Assembly (NCBI GenBank): GCA_018371275.1
Contig: JAHALF010000011.1
Span: 1-64,000 of the forward strand
Length of the DNA: 64,000 nt
Direction: 5' to 3'
From: Clostridiales bacterium
Lineage (GTDB): Bacteria; Bacillota; Clostridia; Lachnospirales; CAG-274
Below the pieces are notes generated by a model. That model made no database searches. It worked only from the letters and a program-made list of their open reading frames with translations, and was not told where the DNA came from. The position numbers were made by a program, and so were the translations under genes. How positions within the stretch are numbered: the first letter of the stretch is position 1; each line of letters opens with the position of its first letter. This document shows, piece by piece, positions 8,446 through 17,652 of the stretch.

Positions 8446-9780
8446 CTATTTAGCAACATTACCTGCCCTATTTAAAACGTCCCAAGTTCTAGCAAAAGGT
8501 GGCGAATAACAAAAATCCATCATACCTAATTGTTCTGTTGTAAGCTTTGCATAAATTGCAACAGCAAGAGCATTTGTTCTTTGCACAGCATCTTTTTTGC
8601 CAACAACTTGTGCCCCCAAAATAACTTTTGTATCTCCATTATATATAAGTTTAATAGCTATATTTTCTTGTCCCGGATAGTAATCTGTTTGATTTTTATC
8701 TGTAATAAATACTGTTTTATAGTTTATACCTAAGTTAGTAGCTTCACTTTCTGTAAGACCTGTTCTACCTGCCTCCATACCTAAAACTTTAATGCAAGCA
8801 GAACCTAAAGAACCTTCATACTCTAATCCTTTACCACCAAGATTTTCTCCAACAACACGTCCAAATTTATTAGCTACAGTTGCTAATGGTATATAAGCTG
8901 GTTCTGGTTTTAAAAGATGTGTAACTGTTGCACAGTCCCCAGCGCTATATATATCTTCAATAGATGTTTTCCCCTCTTTATCTACAATAATAGCACCATT
9001 TTTAAGCATTTCTATACCTGTATCTTTTAAAAATGCTGTGTTAGGCTTAACACCTGTTGCTAATATAACTAAATCAGCATCTACCTCTTCACTTTCTGTA
9101 ACGACTTTTGTTACTTTACTATCCCCTTTAAGCTCAACTACTTTACTATCTAAAAATAAGTTTACACCTTTATTTTTAAGTTCTTCTTCTAATAAGTCTG
9201 TAACTTCTTTATCAAATACCTCTTTTAAAATTCTATCTTCTAACTGAAAAACGGATACTTCCTTACCATATTCTTTTGCAGCCTCTACTGCCTCTAACCC
9301 TATAAACCCAGCACCTATTATAGCTACTTTTTTAACATCTTTATCTTTCATTTTTTCTTTTAATATTCTACCATCTTCCAAAGATTTTAAAGTATGGACA
9401 TTTTTAATATTAAAATTTTTAATAGGAGGTATTATAGCAGATGCACCAGTAGCTATCATTAATTTATCATAACTATCTTCAAATGTTTCATCTGTTTTTA
9501 AATTTTTAACCATTATTTTTTTATTAGTTACATCTATTGATAAAACTTCGTGTTCTACACTTATATCTATACCTGTTTCTTTAAATTTTTCTGGCTTTCT
9601 TGCAATCATTTGGTTTTCGTTATCAAAAAAGCCACCTACAAAATATGGCAGTCCACAAGCACCAAAAGATACAATAGGTGTTTTTTCATAAACCTTTATT
9701 TCTGCATCTTTATCAAGTCTTCTAAATTTTGCTGCAGCACTCATACCCGCAGCTATACCACCAATAATAATTATTTTCAT
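8446..9780 (-). CDS. FAD-dependent CoA-disulfide reductase / NADH oxidase family protein
   Basis: A flavoprotein with an FAD-binding GGIAAG motif at residues 7-12 and a single redox cysteine, Cys42, in SFGACGLPYF. The NAD(P)-binding motif GAGFIG is in the middle, and a second FAD segment holds the IYSAGDCA signature. The C-terminal dimerisation domain is present; length 444. ATG 9780 is preferred over GTG 9789 because AAGGAG then sits 8 bases upstream. Family members reduce CoA disulfide, polysulfide or oxygen. Between a cystine importer and a cysteine desulfidase, reduction of a low-molecular-weight disulfide is a reasonable inference. Confidence 0.85.
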   Translation of the reverse strand: MKIIIIGGIAAGMSAAAKFRRLDKDAEIKVYEKTPIVSFGACGLPYFVGGFFDNENQMIARKPEKFKETGIDISVEHEVLSIDVTNKKIMVKNLKTDETFEDSYDKLMIATGASAIIPPIKNFNIKNVHTLKSLEDGRILKEKMKDKDVKKVAIIGAGFIGLEAVEAAKEYGKEVSVFQLEDRILKEVFDKEVTDLLEEELKNKGVNLFLDSKVVELKGDSKVTKVVTESEEVDADLVILATGVKPNTAFLKDTGIEMLKNGAIIVDKEGKTSIEDIYSAGDCATVTHLLKPEPAYIPLATVANKFGRVVGENLGGKGLEYEGSLGSACIKVLGMEAGRTGLTESEATNLGINYKTVFITDKNQTDYYPGQENIAIKLIYNGDTKVILGAQVVGKKDAVQRTNALAVAIYAKLTTEQLGMMDFCYSPPFARTWDVLNRAGNVAK

Positions 9781-9809
9781 TATATTCACTCCTTAATTTT
9801 GTAATCTTT

Positions 9810-9842
9810 TTTAGCACCTTTATCAATGACAAAGGTGCTAAA
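9810..9842 (-). repeat. Intercistronic hairpin in the cystine operon
   Basis: TTTAGCACCTTT (9810-9821) and AAAGGTGCTAAA (9831-9842) form a perfect 12-bp stem with a 9-base loop. On the transcribed minus strand no T run follows, so this is more likely an RNA-stabilising or processing hairpin than a terminator. It sits between tcyP and the flavoprotein gene. Confidence 0.7.
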
Positions 9843-9851
9843 TATATAAAA

Positions 9852-11234
9852 TTATTTACTCATATCTTTAAAATGTTCCATATTTAATTGTCCTAAACTT
9901 TTATCAACAATAAGAGCATTTGTCATAGAACCTGTAACATTAAGAAATGTTCTACCCATATCAATTATAGGGTCTATAGCTAATATAGGACTAATAGTTG
10001 GGAATAAACTTGCCATTCCAACACCTGATAAAGCAACCGATGCTGCCATAGTGGCAGTACCTGGTATACCAGCTATACCAAAAGAACCTATAACTATAAC
10101 AACTAATGCCATAACAATAAATGTGATATCCATAGGAGTGCCAGTAACATTACATACAAAAACTAAAAGTAAAGCTGGGAACACCCCTGCACAACCTTGC
10201 ATACCAGCAGTAGTTCCAAAACCACCTACAAAACTTGCTGTACCATCGTTAACACCCATTTTATCAACTAATGTTTCGATAGTTAAAGGTAAACAACCAA
10301 CACTAGAACGTGATGTAAATGCTAATACCATAACAGCTAAACCTTTTTTAAGGTATATAACTGGGTTAATACCAAATAAAGATATTGCTATAAGCTGGAT
10401 AATAAACATAATTATAACAGATACATATAAAGCAATTATAAATATACCAACTTCTTTAATGCTTTCAATACCCCTTTGAGCTATTGTATTAGCTAAAAGA
10501 GCAATAACTGCATAAGGCATCCATTTAATAATAGTCATAGCTATACTCATAATAATTTTTTGTAAAGCATTAATTAAATCAATAAATGGTTTAACAACAT
10601 CCATATATTTCTTTGTCATACGTTTAGCACCAATACCAAAGAAAGCAGATATTATAACAAGTGCAATAATATTAACATCAACCATAGCTTTAGCAGGATT
10701 AGAAGGTATTAATCCTCTTAAAGTATCAACAATTGTTTTTACCTCTTTAATTTCAGCACTACCTTGCTCTACTGTCATAGTGCTACCAACTTTAAATAAC
10801 ATACCAACGCCTAATCCTACTATAACAGATATAGAGACCATTATAACTGTTACTGTCAAAGTTTTTTTAGTAAGAGCACCTATATCAGCTCCCTCTTTCA
10901 TATTAACAATAACGTGAATAATAGAAACCATAATAAGAGGTATAACAAGCATTCTTATTAAATCAATAAAACCATTACCAAATAAGCTATACCATTTAGT
11001 TGTTTCTACAACAAAAGTTATTTCCATAGGATCTTTTGCAAATCCTGATACAGCTTGTATAACAACACCAAGAACCAAACCTATAAATGTCGCTATAATC
11101 ATTCTAGTGGAAAACGCTATTTTTCTCTTTTCAACGATTTTCATACCAAAGAAAAGGGCAAATAAAACTAATATGAATATAATAGTTTTAATGTCACTAA
11201 TCATTAAAAACTCTTTAAAAAATACAGAATCCAT
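9852..11234 (-). CDS. tcyP: L-cystine/dicarboxylate-type sodium symporter (TcyP-like)
   Basis: An inner-membrane symporter of the dicarboxylate/amino acid:cation symporter family, 460 residues with about 9-10 hydrophobic segments. The first 40 residues with the KIVEKRKIAF turn, and the TSRSSVGCLPLTIETL segment, resemble TcyP cystine importers rather than glutamate carriers. It is the first gene of the operon behind AAGGAAGGAG. The next two genes encode a disulfide reductase and a cysteine desulfidase, which supports cystine as substrate. Confidence 0.85.
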   Translation of the reverse strand: MDSVFFKEFLMISDIKTIIFILVLFALFFGMKIVEKRKIAFSTRMIIATFIGLVLGVVIQAVSGFAKDPMEITFVVETTKWYSLFGNGFIDLIRMLVIPLIMVSIIHVIVNMKEGADIGALTKKTLTVTVIMVSISVIVGLGVGMLFKVGSTMTVEQGSAEIKEVKTIVDTLRGLIPSNPAKAMVDVNIIALVIISAFFGIGAKRMTKKYMDVVKPFIDLINALQKIIMSIAMTIIKWMPYAVIALLANTIAQRGIESIKEVGIFIIALYVSVIIMFIIQLIAISLFGINPVIYLKKGLAVMVLAFTSRSSVGCLPLTIETLVDKMGVNDGTASFVGGFGTTAGMQGCAGVFPALLLVFVCNVTGTPMDITFIVMALVVIVIGSFGIAGIPGTATMAASVALSGVGMASLFPTISPILAIDPIIDMGRTFLNVTGSMTNALIVDKSLGQLNMEHFKDMSK

Positions 11235-11540
11235 ATTTTTTCTCCTTCCTTATCTACATTTTTCTACATTTTATCATTTTTTTTAAAATTTGTCAACGTA
11301 ACAATGTTCATTCTAGCTTATTAATCAATGCCTATTTATTAAATTTAATTATTTATTGTTAAATTTATATATTATATTATATATATACGTTTTATTATTA
11401 TATATTATCACTATTTCGTTTCATATTTTTTTAGTAGGATATAATATAATACATAATTTTTAAATATTAGTCTTGTTTCTACAAAAAAAATATATTATAA
11501 TGAAAAAAATTAAAAAAATAAATGAAAAGGTGGAGGAAAA
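11235..11540. other. Divergent intergenic region between tcyP and a chemoreceptor gene
   Basis: An AT-rich 306-base region. It holds the chemoreceptor promoter (11473-11501) and must hold the tcyP promoter on the other strand. No riboswitch or obvious operator is visible. Confidence 0.6.
11473..11501 (+). promoter_or_regulatory. Promoter of the first chemoreceptor gene
   Basis: TTGTTT, a 17-bp spacer and a perfect TATAAT. The predicted start is about 33 bases before the coding start. It looks like a sigma-A promoter rather than a flagellar sigma-D one. Confidence 0.6.
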
Positions 11541-14015
11541 ATGAACTGGTATAAAAATATTAGTGTCAAATCAAAATTTGGAATAATGTTAACTGTTACA
11601 GGATTATTAGTTATCATTTTAGGACTTTTTTCAGCTGGTGAATTAGACAAAGCTAATAGAGGTATTAAAAGTGAAGTATCATCTAATCGAGATATAACAG
11701 TTAGTATTATGGAATCTATTCAAGATGTTATAAATATAAGATTTACTGCATTTCAAATAGAATTTTCACATCTTAACCAAGGTAACTATGATGGTGCTAG
11801 AGATGAACTTACAAAATCATATGAAATTGCTAAACAATCATTAAATGATTATATTGAAATTGTAACAGAATTTTCTCAAGTTTCAGAAAAAGACAGAAAT
11901 GAATTATTATCAAATGCTAACAAAACGTTAGAACTGTTAAAAAAATATTATGAAGGTAATATAGTTTATGTTGATTTATTAGAACAAGGTAGAAATGATG
12001 AAGCTACTGAACAAGATAATTCTACTACTCCTATTGCTGAAGAATTATTTAATGTAGCATATAATTTACCAAGTATAGCATTTTCTAATTTGATATCAGA
12101 CTTAGATAAAAATTCTCAAGATATGAGCTTTAGAGCTAGAAGTATATTAGTTATAACTTTAATAGTTGTAATCATATTATCTATATTCGCATTTACATTA
12201 GCTAGGTCTATAAGAAAACCAATTGAAAAAATTAAAAATGCTGCCCATCAAGTTTTAGCTGGAGATTTAAATGTAGACATTAGGACTAATAACAAAGATG
12301 AACTTGGAGATCTTTCAAATACAATAGCTAATATGTCTGGTACTATACAATGTATCATAGATGACATTAATGCTCTTTCTGAGCAATTAGAATTAGGAAA
12401 TACTAGTTATAGAATAAATACAGATAAATATAATGGAGCTTTTAAAGACGCAACAGAAGCTATTAATAATGCTACTAATGGTTTAGTGCAAGATGCTTTA
12501 TATGTTGCTGGAAATATTAAAGAAATAGAAGGTGGTAGCTTTAATAATGAAATTAAAGAGCTTGCTGGTGATAAAGCTGTTTCTACTCATGCTCTTAAAA
12601 ATATTCAATTAACATTAAAAGCTGTATCTAATGAAATAAATAGTCTTGTAAATGCCGCTATAAACGGTGATTTAGAATATAGAATAGATAGCAAAAATTA
12701 TAGTGGCCAATGGAAAGAAACAATTAATGGATTAAATACATTTGTTGAAAGTGTTGTTATTCCTATAAAGGAAACTCAAAATGCACTTAATCAATTTTCT
12801 ACTGGTAATTTTAATCATAGAATAACAAATGAATATAAAGGTGAATTTAATAATATTAAACAAACTGTAAATTACACAGCTGAAACTATTGGTTCTTATA
12901 TAGCAGAAATATCAAATATACTTAATGAAATGGCAAATAAAAACTTTGATGTTTCTATAGATAGAGAATATTTGGGTGATTTTAAAACTATCCAAAAATC
13001 TGTTAATTTGATAGTTAAAAACCTTAATATGCTTACAAAAGATATTATATGTTCTGCTGAACAAGTATCTGCTGGTTCTAGACAAATATCTGAATCTAGT
13101 ATATCTTTAGCAGAAGGTGCTACTGAACAAGCAGAAGCTGTTGAAAAATTAAATCACATCATTAAATCTATGTCTAAACAAACAGCTGAAAATACAGAAG
13201 GATCTAATAAAGCTAATGAACTTGCTATGGAAACAAGAGAAAATGCAACTAAAGGCAGTGACCAAATGAACAATATGCTTGTTGCAATGGAAGAAATTAA
13301 CACTGCATCTAGCAGTATATCTAACATAATAAAAGTTATAGATGATATTGCATTCCAAACAAACATTCTTGCCCTTAATGCTGCTGTTGAGGCCGCTCGT
13401 GCTGGTGAACACGGTAAAGGTTTCGCAGTTGTTGCCGAAGAGGTTAGAAGCCTTGCATCTAGAAGCCAACAAGCCGCTAGAGAAACAACTGAACTTATAG
13501 AAAGCTCTGTTAATAAAGTTGCAGAAGGTTCTAAGATAGCTAATCAAACTGCTGATGCCCTTCTTGCTATTGTTGGACAAATAGAAACTATTTCAAACCT
13601 TATAGGTACTTGTGCTAACTCTTCTTTAGAACAAGAAAGATCTATAAATGAAGTTGCAACAGCTATATCTCAAATAGCAAATGTTACACAAAACAATACT
13701 GCTACAAGCGAAGAATCTGCTGCTGCTGCTGAAGAACTTGCAAGCCAAGCAGAAGTATTCTATGCATCTGTTGCTGATTTTAAATTAAAAAATGATTCCA
13801 ATTCTAACTCATATGATGCAGTAGTTAAACAAAAGGACACTGAAAAACCTAGATCACAATCTAAATCAGTTAATAAGACTAATGATGTACAAAAAACTGA
13901 TAATACTAAACAAAAAAATGTACACAACATAGATTTATCCTCTGATGATATGATTATATTAGATGATACCTCTGACATTATTATTAATGAATCTTTAGAT
14001 TTTGGAAAATATTAA
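11541..14015 (+). CDS. Methyl-accepting chemotaxis protein with repeated HAMP-like modules
   Basis: A membrane chemoreceptor of 824 residues. TM1 is at about 12-30, a four-helix-bundle-like ligand region at 35-195, TM2 at about 198-219, then HAMP. Several HAMP-like repeats follow (segments with GDLNVDI, GNTSYRI, GDLEYRI, GNFNHRI and KNFDVSI). The signalling hairpin tip contains FQTNILALNAAVEAARAGEHGKGF. The C-terminus is a polar linker and an acidic tail ending LDFGKY. A close paralogue lies at 24244-26652 and shares the same tail. No other chemotaxis gene is in the window. Ligand unknown. Confidence 0.93.
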   Translation: MNWYKNISVKSKFGIMLTVTGLLVIILGLFSAGELDKANRGIKSEVSSNRDITVSIMESIQDVINIRFTAFQIEFSHLNQGNYDGARDELTKSYEIAKQSLNDYIEIVTEFSQVSEKDRNELLSNANKTLELLKKYYEGNIVYVDLLEQGRNDEATEQDNSTTPIAEELFNVAYNLPSIAFSNLISDLDKNSQDMSFRARSILVITLIVVIILSIFAFTLARSIRKPIEKIKNAAHQVLAGDLNVDIRTNNKDELGDLSNTIANMSGTIQCIIDDINALSEQLELGNTSYRINTDKYNGAFKDATEAINNATNGLVQDALYVAGNIKEIEGGSFNNEIKELAGDKAVSTHALKNIQLTLKAVSNEINSLVNAAINGDLEYRIDSKNYSGQWKETINGLNTFVESVVIPIKETQNALNQFSTGNFNHRITNEYKGEFNNIKQTVNYTAETIGSYIAEISNILNEMANKNFDVSIDREYLGDFKTIQKSVNLIVKNLNMLTKDIICSAEQVSAGSRQISESSISLAEGATEQAEAVEKLNHIIKSMSKQTAENTEGSNKANELAMETRENATKGSDQMNNMLVAMEEINTASSSISNIIKVIDDIAFQTNILALNAAVEAARAGEHGKGFAVVAEEVRSLASRSQQAARETTELIESSVNKVAEGSKIANQTADALLAIVGQIETISNLIGTCANSSLEQERSINEVATAISQIANVTQNNTATSEESAAAAEELASQAEVFYASVADFKLKNDSNSNSYDAVVKQKDTEKPRSQSKSVNKTNDVQKTDNTKQKNVHNIDLSSDDMIILDDTSDIIINESLDFGKY

Positions 14016-14032
14016 AATAATAATTTTTAACG

Positions 14033-14070
14033 AATTAAAAGTCAATACTATATAGTGTTGACTTTTAATT
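14033..14070 (+). terminator. Hairpin after the first chemoreceptor gene
   Basis: A 17-position stem (14033-14049 with 14054-14070) with one G-U pair and a TTTTAATT 3' arm. The T run lies inside the stem, so termination is likely but not certain. Confidence 0.65.
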
Positions 14071-14096
14071 AATATATAAAATATTGGAGGGTAATT

Positions 14097-14486
14097 ATGA
14101 TTTTTGAATATGACTTAGAAACTAAAAAAGAAGGATTTTATAACATTACATCTTATGTTAAAGAGGCCGTTTCAAAATCTGGTATAAATAGTGGTTTGTG
14201 TATTATATATTGTCCACACACTACATCTGCTATTACAATAAATGAAAATACAGACAAAGATGTGGAAAATGATATTTTATTAGGACTTGAAGATAGCTTT
14301 CATAACAGAGATGGTTTTAAACATTTTGAAGGAAATTCTAATGCTCATTTAAAATCTAGTGTTATTGGTGTTAGTGAAACAGTTATTATAAATAATAATT
14401 CTCTTGTTTTAGGTAGATGGCAAGGTATATATTTTTGTGAATTTGATGGTCCTAGAAAAAGACAATTTTATGTTAAAATTATTTAA
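14097..14486 (+). CDS. YjbQ/UPF0047 family protein (secondary thiamine-phosphate synthase fold)
   Basis: A 129-residue protein matching the YjbQ family over its full length. The segment YCPHTTSAITINEN and the later GRWQGIYFCEFDGPR carry the conserved His and Glu/Asp residues. Family members show weak thiamine-phosphate synthase activity in vitro; the true role is unsettled. A GGAGGG site precedes the ATG. It is flanked by hairpins and probably transcribed alone or with lepB. Confidence 0.88.
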   Translation: MIFEYDLETKKEGFYNITSYVKEAVSKSGINSGLCIIYCPHTTSAITINENTDKDVENDILLGLEDSFHNRDGFKHFEGNSNAHLKSSVIGVSETVIINNNSLVLGRWQGIYFCEFDGPRKRQFYVKII

Positions 14487-14556
14487 TAATTAATTATATT
14501 TACATTTTATATATATAATGCTATAATTATGTAAATACTTTTTTAGGAGGTTTAAT

Positions 14557-15135
14557 ATGATGGATAAATCTCAAGAAGATAAAATCAATAGCCAAAATGT
14601 TACAAAAAGCCAAAAAATAAAAAAAGAATTAATAGACATTATTAAAACTATTATAATTGCTATTATAGTTGCATTTGTTATAACTCATTTTATAATTGTA
14701 AATGCTGTTGTCCCTACTGGTTCTATGAAAAATACTATTATGCCAAATGATAGATTAGTAGCATTTAGATTATCATATCTTTTTTCTGATCCAGAAAGAT
14801 ATGATATAATAGTATTTAAAGCACCAGATGATGAAAGTACACTATATGTAAAAAGAATAATAGGGTTACCAGGAGAAAAAGTAAATATTATAGATGGTAA
14901 AGTATTTATAAATGATCAAGAAGTACCTTTAGAAGATGATTATATTATGGAAGATATGCTTGGTAGCTTTGGTCCTTACACAGTTCCACAAGGGAGCTAT
15001 TTTATGTTAGGAGATAATAGAAATGATTCTCAAGATTCTAGATATTGGGAAAATACATTTTTACCAAAAGAAAATATTTTAGGTAAAGTTTTATTTAAAT
15101 ATTATCCAAAAATTGAATCATTATGGAATAAATAA
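14557..15135 (+). CDS. lepB: Signal peptidase I
   Basis: A membrane serine protease that removes signal peptides from exported proteins. One N-terminal transmembrane helix lies at about 30-52. The catalytic Ser56 is in PTGSM and the general base Lys99 in YVKRIIG. The GDNRNDSQDSRYW box is near the C-terminus. Its 192 residues and single helix fit the Gram-positive SipS type. AGGAGG precedes the ATG. The DUF1858 gene follows after 14 bases, so the two may share a transcript. Confidence 0.95.
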   Translation: MMDKSQEDKINSQNVTKSQKIKKELIDIIKTIIIAIIVAFVITHFIIVNAVVPTGSMKNTIMPNDRLVAFRLSYLFSDPERYDIIVFKAPDDESTLYVKRIIGLPGEKVNIIDGKVFINDQEVPLEDDYIMEDMLGSFGPYTVPQGSYFMLGDNRNDSQDSRYWENTFLPKENILGKVLFKYYPKIESLWNK

Positions 15136-15149
15136 ACGGAGGAAAAAAT

Positions 15150-15353
15150 ATGAAACAAGCAACAAAAGATATGAGAATAAGTGAAGTATTAGAATTAGAT
15201 AATGGTGTATTTCCTATTATGATGAATTCTGGTATGCATTGTTTAGGCTGTCCATCTTCTCAACTTGAAACATTAGAAGAAGCTTGTGAAGTACATGGTT
15301 TAGATTGTAATGAACTTTTAAACAATATAAATCAATATTTAAAAACAAAATAA
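15150..15353 (+). CDS. DUF1858-domain small protein
   Basis: A 67-residue protein that is essentially one DUF1858 domain. The ISEVLELDNGVFPIMMNSGMHC pattern (residues 10-31) leads into HCLGCPSS with the Cys31-x2-Cys34 pair, followed by two short helices. The domain is often fused or linked to redox proteins and may bind metal or act in a thiol reaction; this is not established. CGGAGG lies upstream. It faces the sulfite/nitrite reductase gene across a shared terminator. Confidence 0.85.
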   Translation: MKQATKDMRISEVLELDNGVFPIMMNSGMHCLGCPSSQLETLEEACEVHGLDCNELLNNINQYLKTK

Positions 15354-15382
15354 AAATACCACCTTATAGGTGGTATTTTTTT
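15354..15382. terminator. Bidirectional terminator between convergent genes
   Basis: AATACCACCT and AGGTGGTATT form a stem around TAT, with A-rich sequence on one side and T-rich on the other. It serves the DUF1858 gene on the plus strand and the reductase gene on the minus strand. Confidence 0.85.
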
Positions 15383-15385
15383 AAA

Positions 15386-16939
15386 CTATTTTATACAGTA
15401 TTTATCAACTAAAATTTCAAAGTCTTTAGTATCTTTAAATTTTTTAAAGTCTATATTTTTATTATCTAAATTTTCATATACTTCTTTCAAAAAAATTGGT
15501 ATATATTTAGCTAAAATATCACATAATGGGTTACCTAATCTTGTATTTTGTTCTTCAAAACTACCATCTATACTAAATTCATAAACATCAACTATTTCAC
15601 CATCTACCATTTTTCTCTTACCCATAAGGCCAATCATAGCTACTTGATGTCTACCACAAGAATTTGGGCAACCAGATATATGAATTTTAGGTAATAAATC
15701 TCTATTAAGATTGTTATCTTTAAAATAAGATATTATATTATTTAACAACCTTTGACTTTCTGCTAAGCCTATTTGACAAATAGGAACACCTATACAACTT
15801 AAGCTTTGTGATAACTTAGTTGTTTGGTTAAAATCTTTACATATATCTAAAATCTCTCTAACTTCTTTAGCATTAAGATTATTTATATAAAGGCTTTCTT
15901 CCATAGTTGCTATTAACTTAATATAATCTTTACTATTAGAATTTTTAATAAAATTAATTATATTATTGAAATCTTTTGATAATATAATTCCTCCAATAGG
16001 TTTTATAATAAAAGTGTATCTCCCTTTTTGTTTTTGTGCTATAATATTATTATTTTCCTCTATTTCACCCTCATTACCATCTGGTATAGTTATTTCTTTA
16101 GGTTCTTCTATATCTAAATTTTTTTCTTTAGATTTTTGTATATAACTATTATATAAATCTAAAAATTCTTTATCTCCTTTTTCTTGTAATATATATCTTA
16201 TTCTAGCTTTGTTTCTATTCTCATAGTTTCCATTTTCTTTAAATAGCTCTACTAAAGCATCTACATAATATAAGATTTTTGTAGGTTCTATCAAATAAGG
16301 TAATTCAAGTCCAACCATAGGATTTTTACCAAGACCACCGGCTACAAATACTTTAAAATATTTTTTACCATCTTTTATAGTAGCCAAAAAGCCTAAATCT
16401 GTTAAAGTAGCATTAGATAAATTACTTTTACCATTAGAAAAACCTACTTTAATTTTCCTAGGTAAATTATAAGTATCCATTCTTTTTAAAAAATAATCTG
16501 ATGTATAATGTGCATAAGGTGTAACATCAAACGCCTCATCTTTTTCTACACTAGAAAGCGGAGATGATGTTACATTTCTTGGAAAATTACCCCCACAACC
16601 ATATCCTATTAAATCATTTTCTACACACTTTTTAAAAATACTTAAAGCTGTATCTAAAGATAATCTATGAAGCTGTACAGCCTGTCTTGTTGTAAGATGT
16701 ATTTCATTAATACTATATTTTTTAATAAACTCTTGCAAAAGATTAATAGAATTATCTGTAAATATACCTGAAGGTATCTTAACACGAATCATAAAAGATT
16801 CTCCACCACGTTCAGCATATATACCGAACTTACCAGATAATTTTTTAAATTCGTGCATAGTTATTTCTTTTTTTAAAAACTTTTCTCCTTGTTTCCTTAA
16901 AATATCTAATTGTTCATATAAAAAGTCCTTTAATTCCAA
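15386..16939 (-). CDS. Nitrite/sulfite reductase hemoprotein-like protein
   Basis: A siroheme and [4Fe-4S] reductase of 517 residues. Two ferredoxin-like half-domains (about 45-115 and 310-375) alternate with siroheme/cluster domains. The cluster cysteines are Cys382 and Cys388 (C-x5-C) and Cys424 and Cys428 (C-x3-C in SGCPNSCGR). The segment HLTTRQAVQLH fits siroheme contact. The electron donor is probably ferredoxin. Whether it reduces sulfite or nitrite cannot be settled, and no siroheme or assimilation genes lie nearby. Confidence 0.88.
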   Translation of the reverse strand: MELKDFLYEQLDILRKQGEKFLKKEITMHEFKKLSGKFGIYAERGGESFMIRVKIPSGIFTDNSINLLQEFIKKYSINEIHLTTRQAVQLHRLSLDTALSIFKKCVENDLIGYGCGGNFPRNVTSSPLSSVEKDEAFDVTPYAHYTSDYFLKRMDTYNLPRKIKVGFSNGKSNLSNATLTDLGFLATIKDGKKYFKVFVAGGLGKNPMVGLELPYLIEPTKILYYVDALVELFKENGNYENRNKARIRYILQEKGDKEFLDLYNSYIQKSKEKNLDIEEPKEITIPDGNEGEIEENNNIIAQKQKGRYTFIIKPIGGIILSKDFNNIINFIKNSNSKDYIKLIATMEESLYINNLNAKEVREILDICKDFNQTTKLSQSLSCIGVPICQIGLAESQRLLNNIISYFKDNNLNRDLLPKIHISGCPNSCGRHQVAMIGLMGKRKMVDGEIVDVYEFSIDGSFEEQNTRLGNPLCDILAKYIPIFLKEVYENLDNKNIDFKKFKDTKDFEILVDKYCIK

Positions 16940-17059
16940 AATAATAGCCCCCTTTTATTTTTTTTAATTGTATCATTATTAATTTAAAAGTCAACCTATA
17001 ATTTAATAGTAATGATAACCATAAATTTAAATTTTATTATGATAATTTATAAAAATATA

Positions 17060-17088
17060 TTGACAAATTTATATAATGTATATAAAAT
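17060..17088 (+). promoter_or_regulatory. Promoter of the valS T-box transcript
   Basis: A perfect TTGACA, a 17-bp spacer and TAAAAT lie just upstream of the valine T-box leader. Confidence 0.75.
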
Positions 17089-17104
17089 CATATTATTAAA
17101 TGCT

Positions 17105-17347
17105 ATGAAAAAGAGGAGTAAATATTAACAGGCAAAAGAGAGAGTTACTCATAGGCTGTAAGGTAACTTTGCATATGTAATATTGAAGGTAGCTTTGGAG
17201 CAGATAGTCTAAAAAGTATTATATTATTAATACATAGTAAGTCTATACGGTTAGCTTTCGTTAAAAGCTTTGAGTGCTTGCAATTTTTGCTTGAAATAAG
17301 GTGGTACCACGATGCTTTCGTCCTTTGTTGATGATGGCTTTTTTTGT
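17105..17347 (+). promoter_or_regulatory. T-box riboswitch, valine-specific
   Basis: A leader that senses uncharged tRNA-Val. The stem I landmark AGAGAGAGTTACTC is near 17138, and a candidate GUA specifier lies in GAAGGTAGC near 17185-17194. The T-box AAGGTGGTACCACGATGCTTTCGTCC is near 17299, followed by GATGATGGC and a seven-T run. The next genes are a small membrane protein and valS, which matches the specifier. Confidence 0.9.
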
Positions 17348-17403
17348 TTTATAAATATATAACTAAATATTTATAATTAAAAGTAGGTGATATTATTAAA
17401 ATA

Positions 17404-17652
17404 TTGGCTTTAACACTTATATTATTAGGTATAGTAATATTATTAAAATATTTATTTAAAAATAATAAATCTAATAAAATTGATACATCTTTATTAGATA
17501 ATATAGAATGTGATGAAAACAATAAAACAAAAAAACATGATGATATTTCAGAAGTATTTTCTGATAAAGGTAGCATTTTTTTAATGATAGGTTTATTTTT
17601 ATTTTTTATAGCAATTATAATATATATATCTTTAGGAGGTTTTATTAAATGA
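17404..17652 (+). CDS. Small two-helix membrane protein between the Val T-box and valS
   Basis: About 82 residues, not recognised as a known family. It has two hydrophobic segments (about 3-19 and 57-80) joined by a polar, acidic loop. Its TGA overlaps the valS ATG in ATGA, so valS translation is probably coupled to it. The start is uncertain. TTG 17404 is taken, but AGGTGA at 17385-17390 is 13 bases upstream, and a rare ATT/ATA start closer to it is possible. It lies wholly in the T-box-regulated transcript, so it should rise when valine is scarce. Confidence 0.65.
   Translation: MALTLILLGIVILLKYLFKNNKSNKIDTSLLDNIECDENNKTKKHDDISEVFSDKGSIFLMIGLFLFFIAIIIYISLGGFIK

Noticed and set aside
10051..10479. 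142-codon plus-strand frame inside tcyP
   Set aside because: It is antisense to a clear transporter gene and its Pro/Ile-rich translation matches no domain.
13149..13580. 143-codon minus-strand frame inside the first chemoreceptor gene
   Set aside because: It is antisense to the conserved signalling domain, is Cys/Phe/Ser-rich, and has no ribosome site.
16970..17050. Fur-like box upstream of the sulfite/nitrite reductase (TAATGATAACCATAAATT)
   Set aside because: It resembles a degenerate iron box only loosely, and such patterns are common in AT-rich intergenic DNA.
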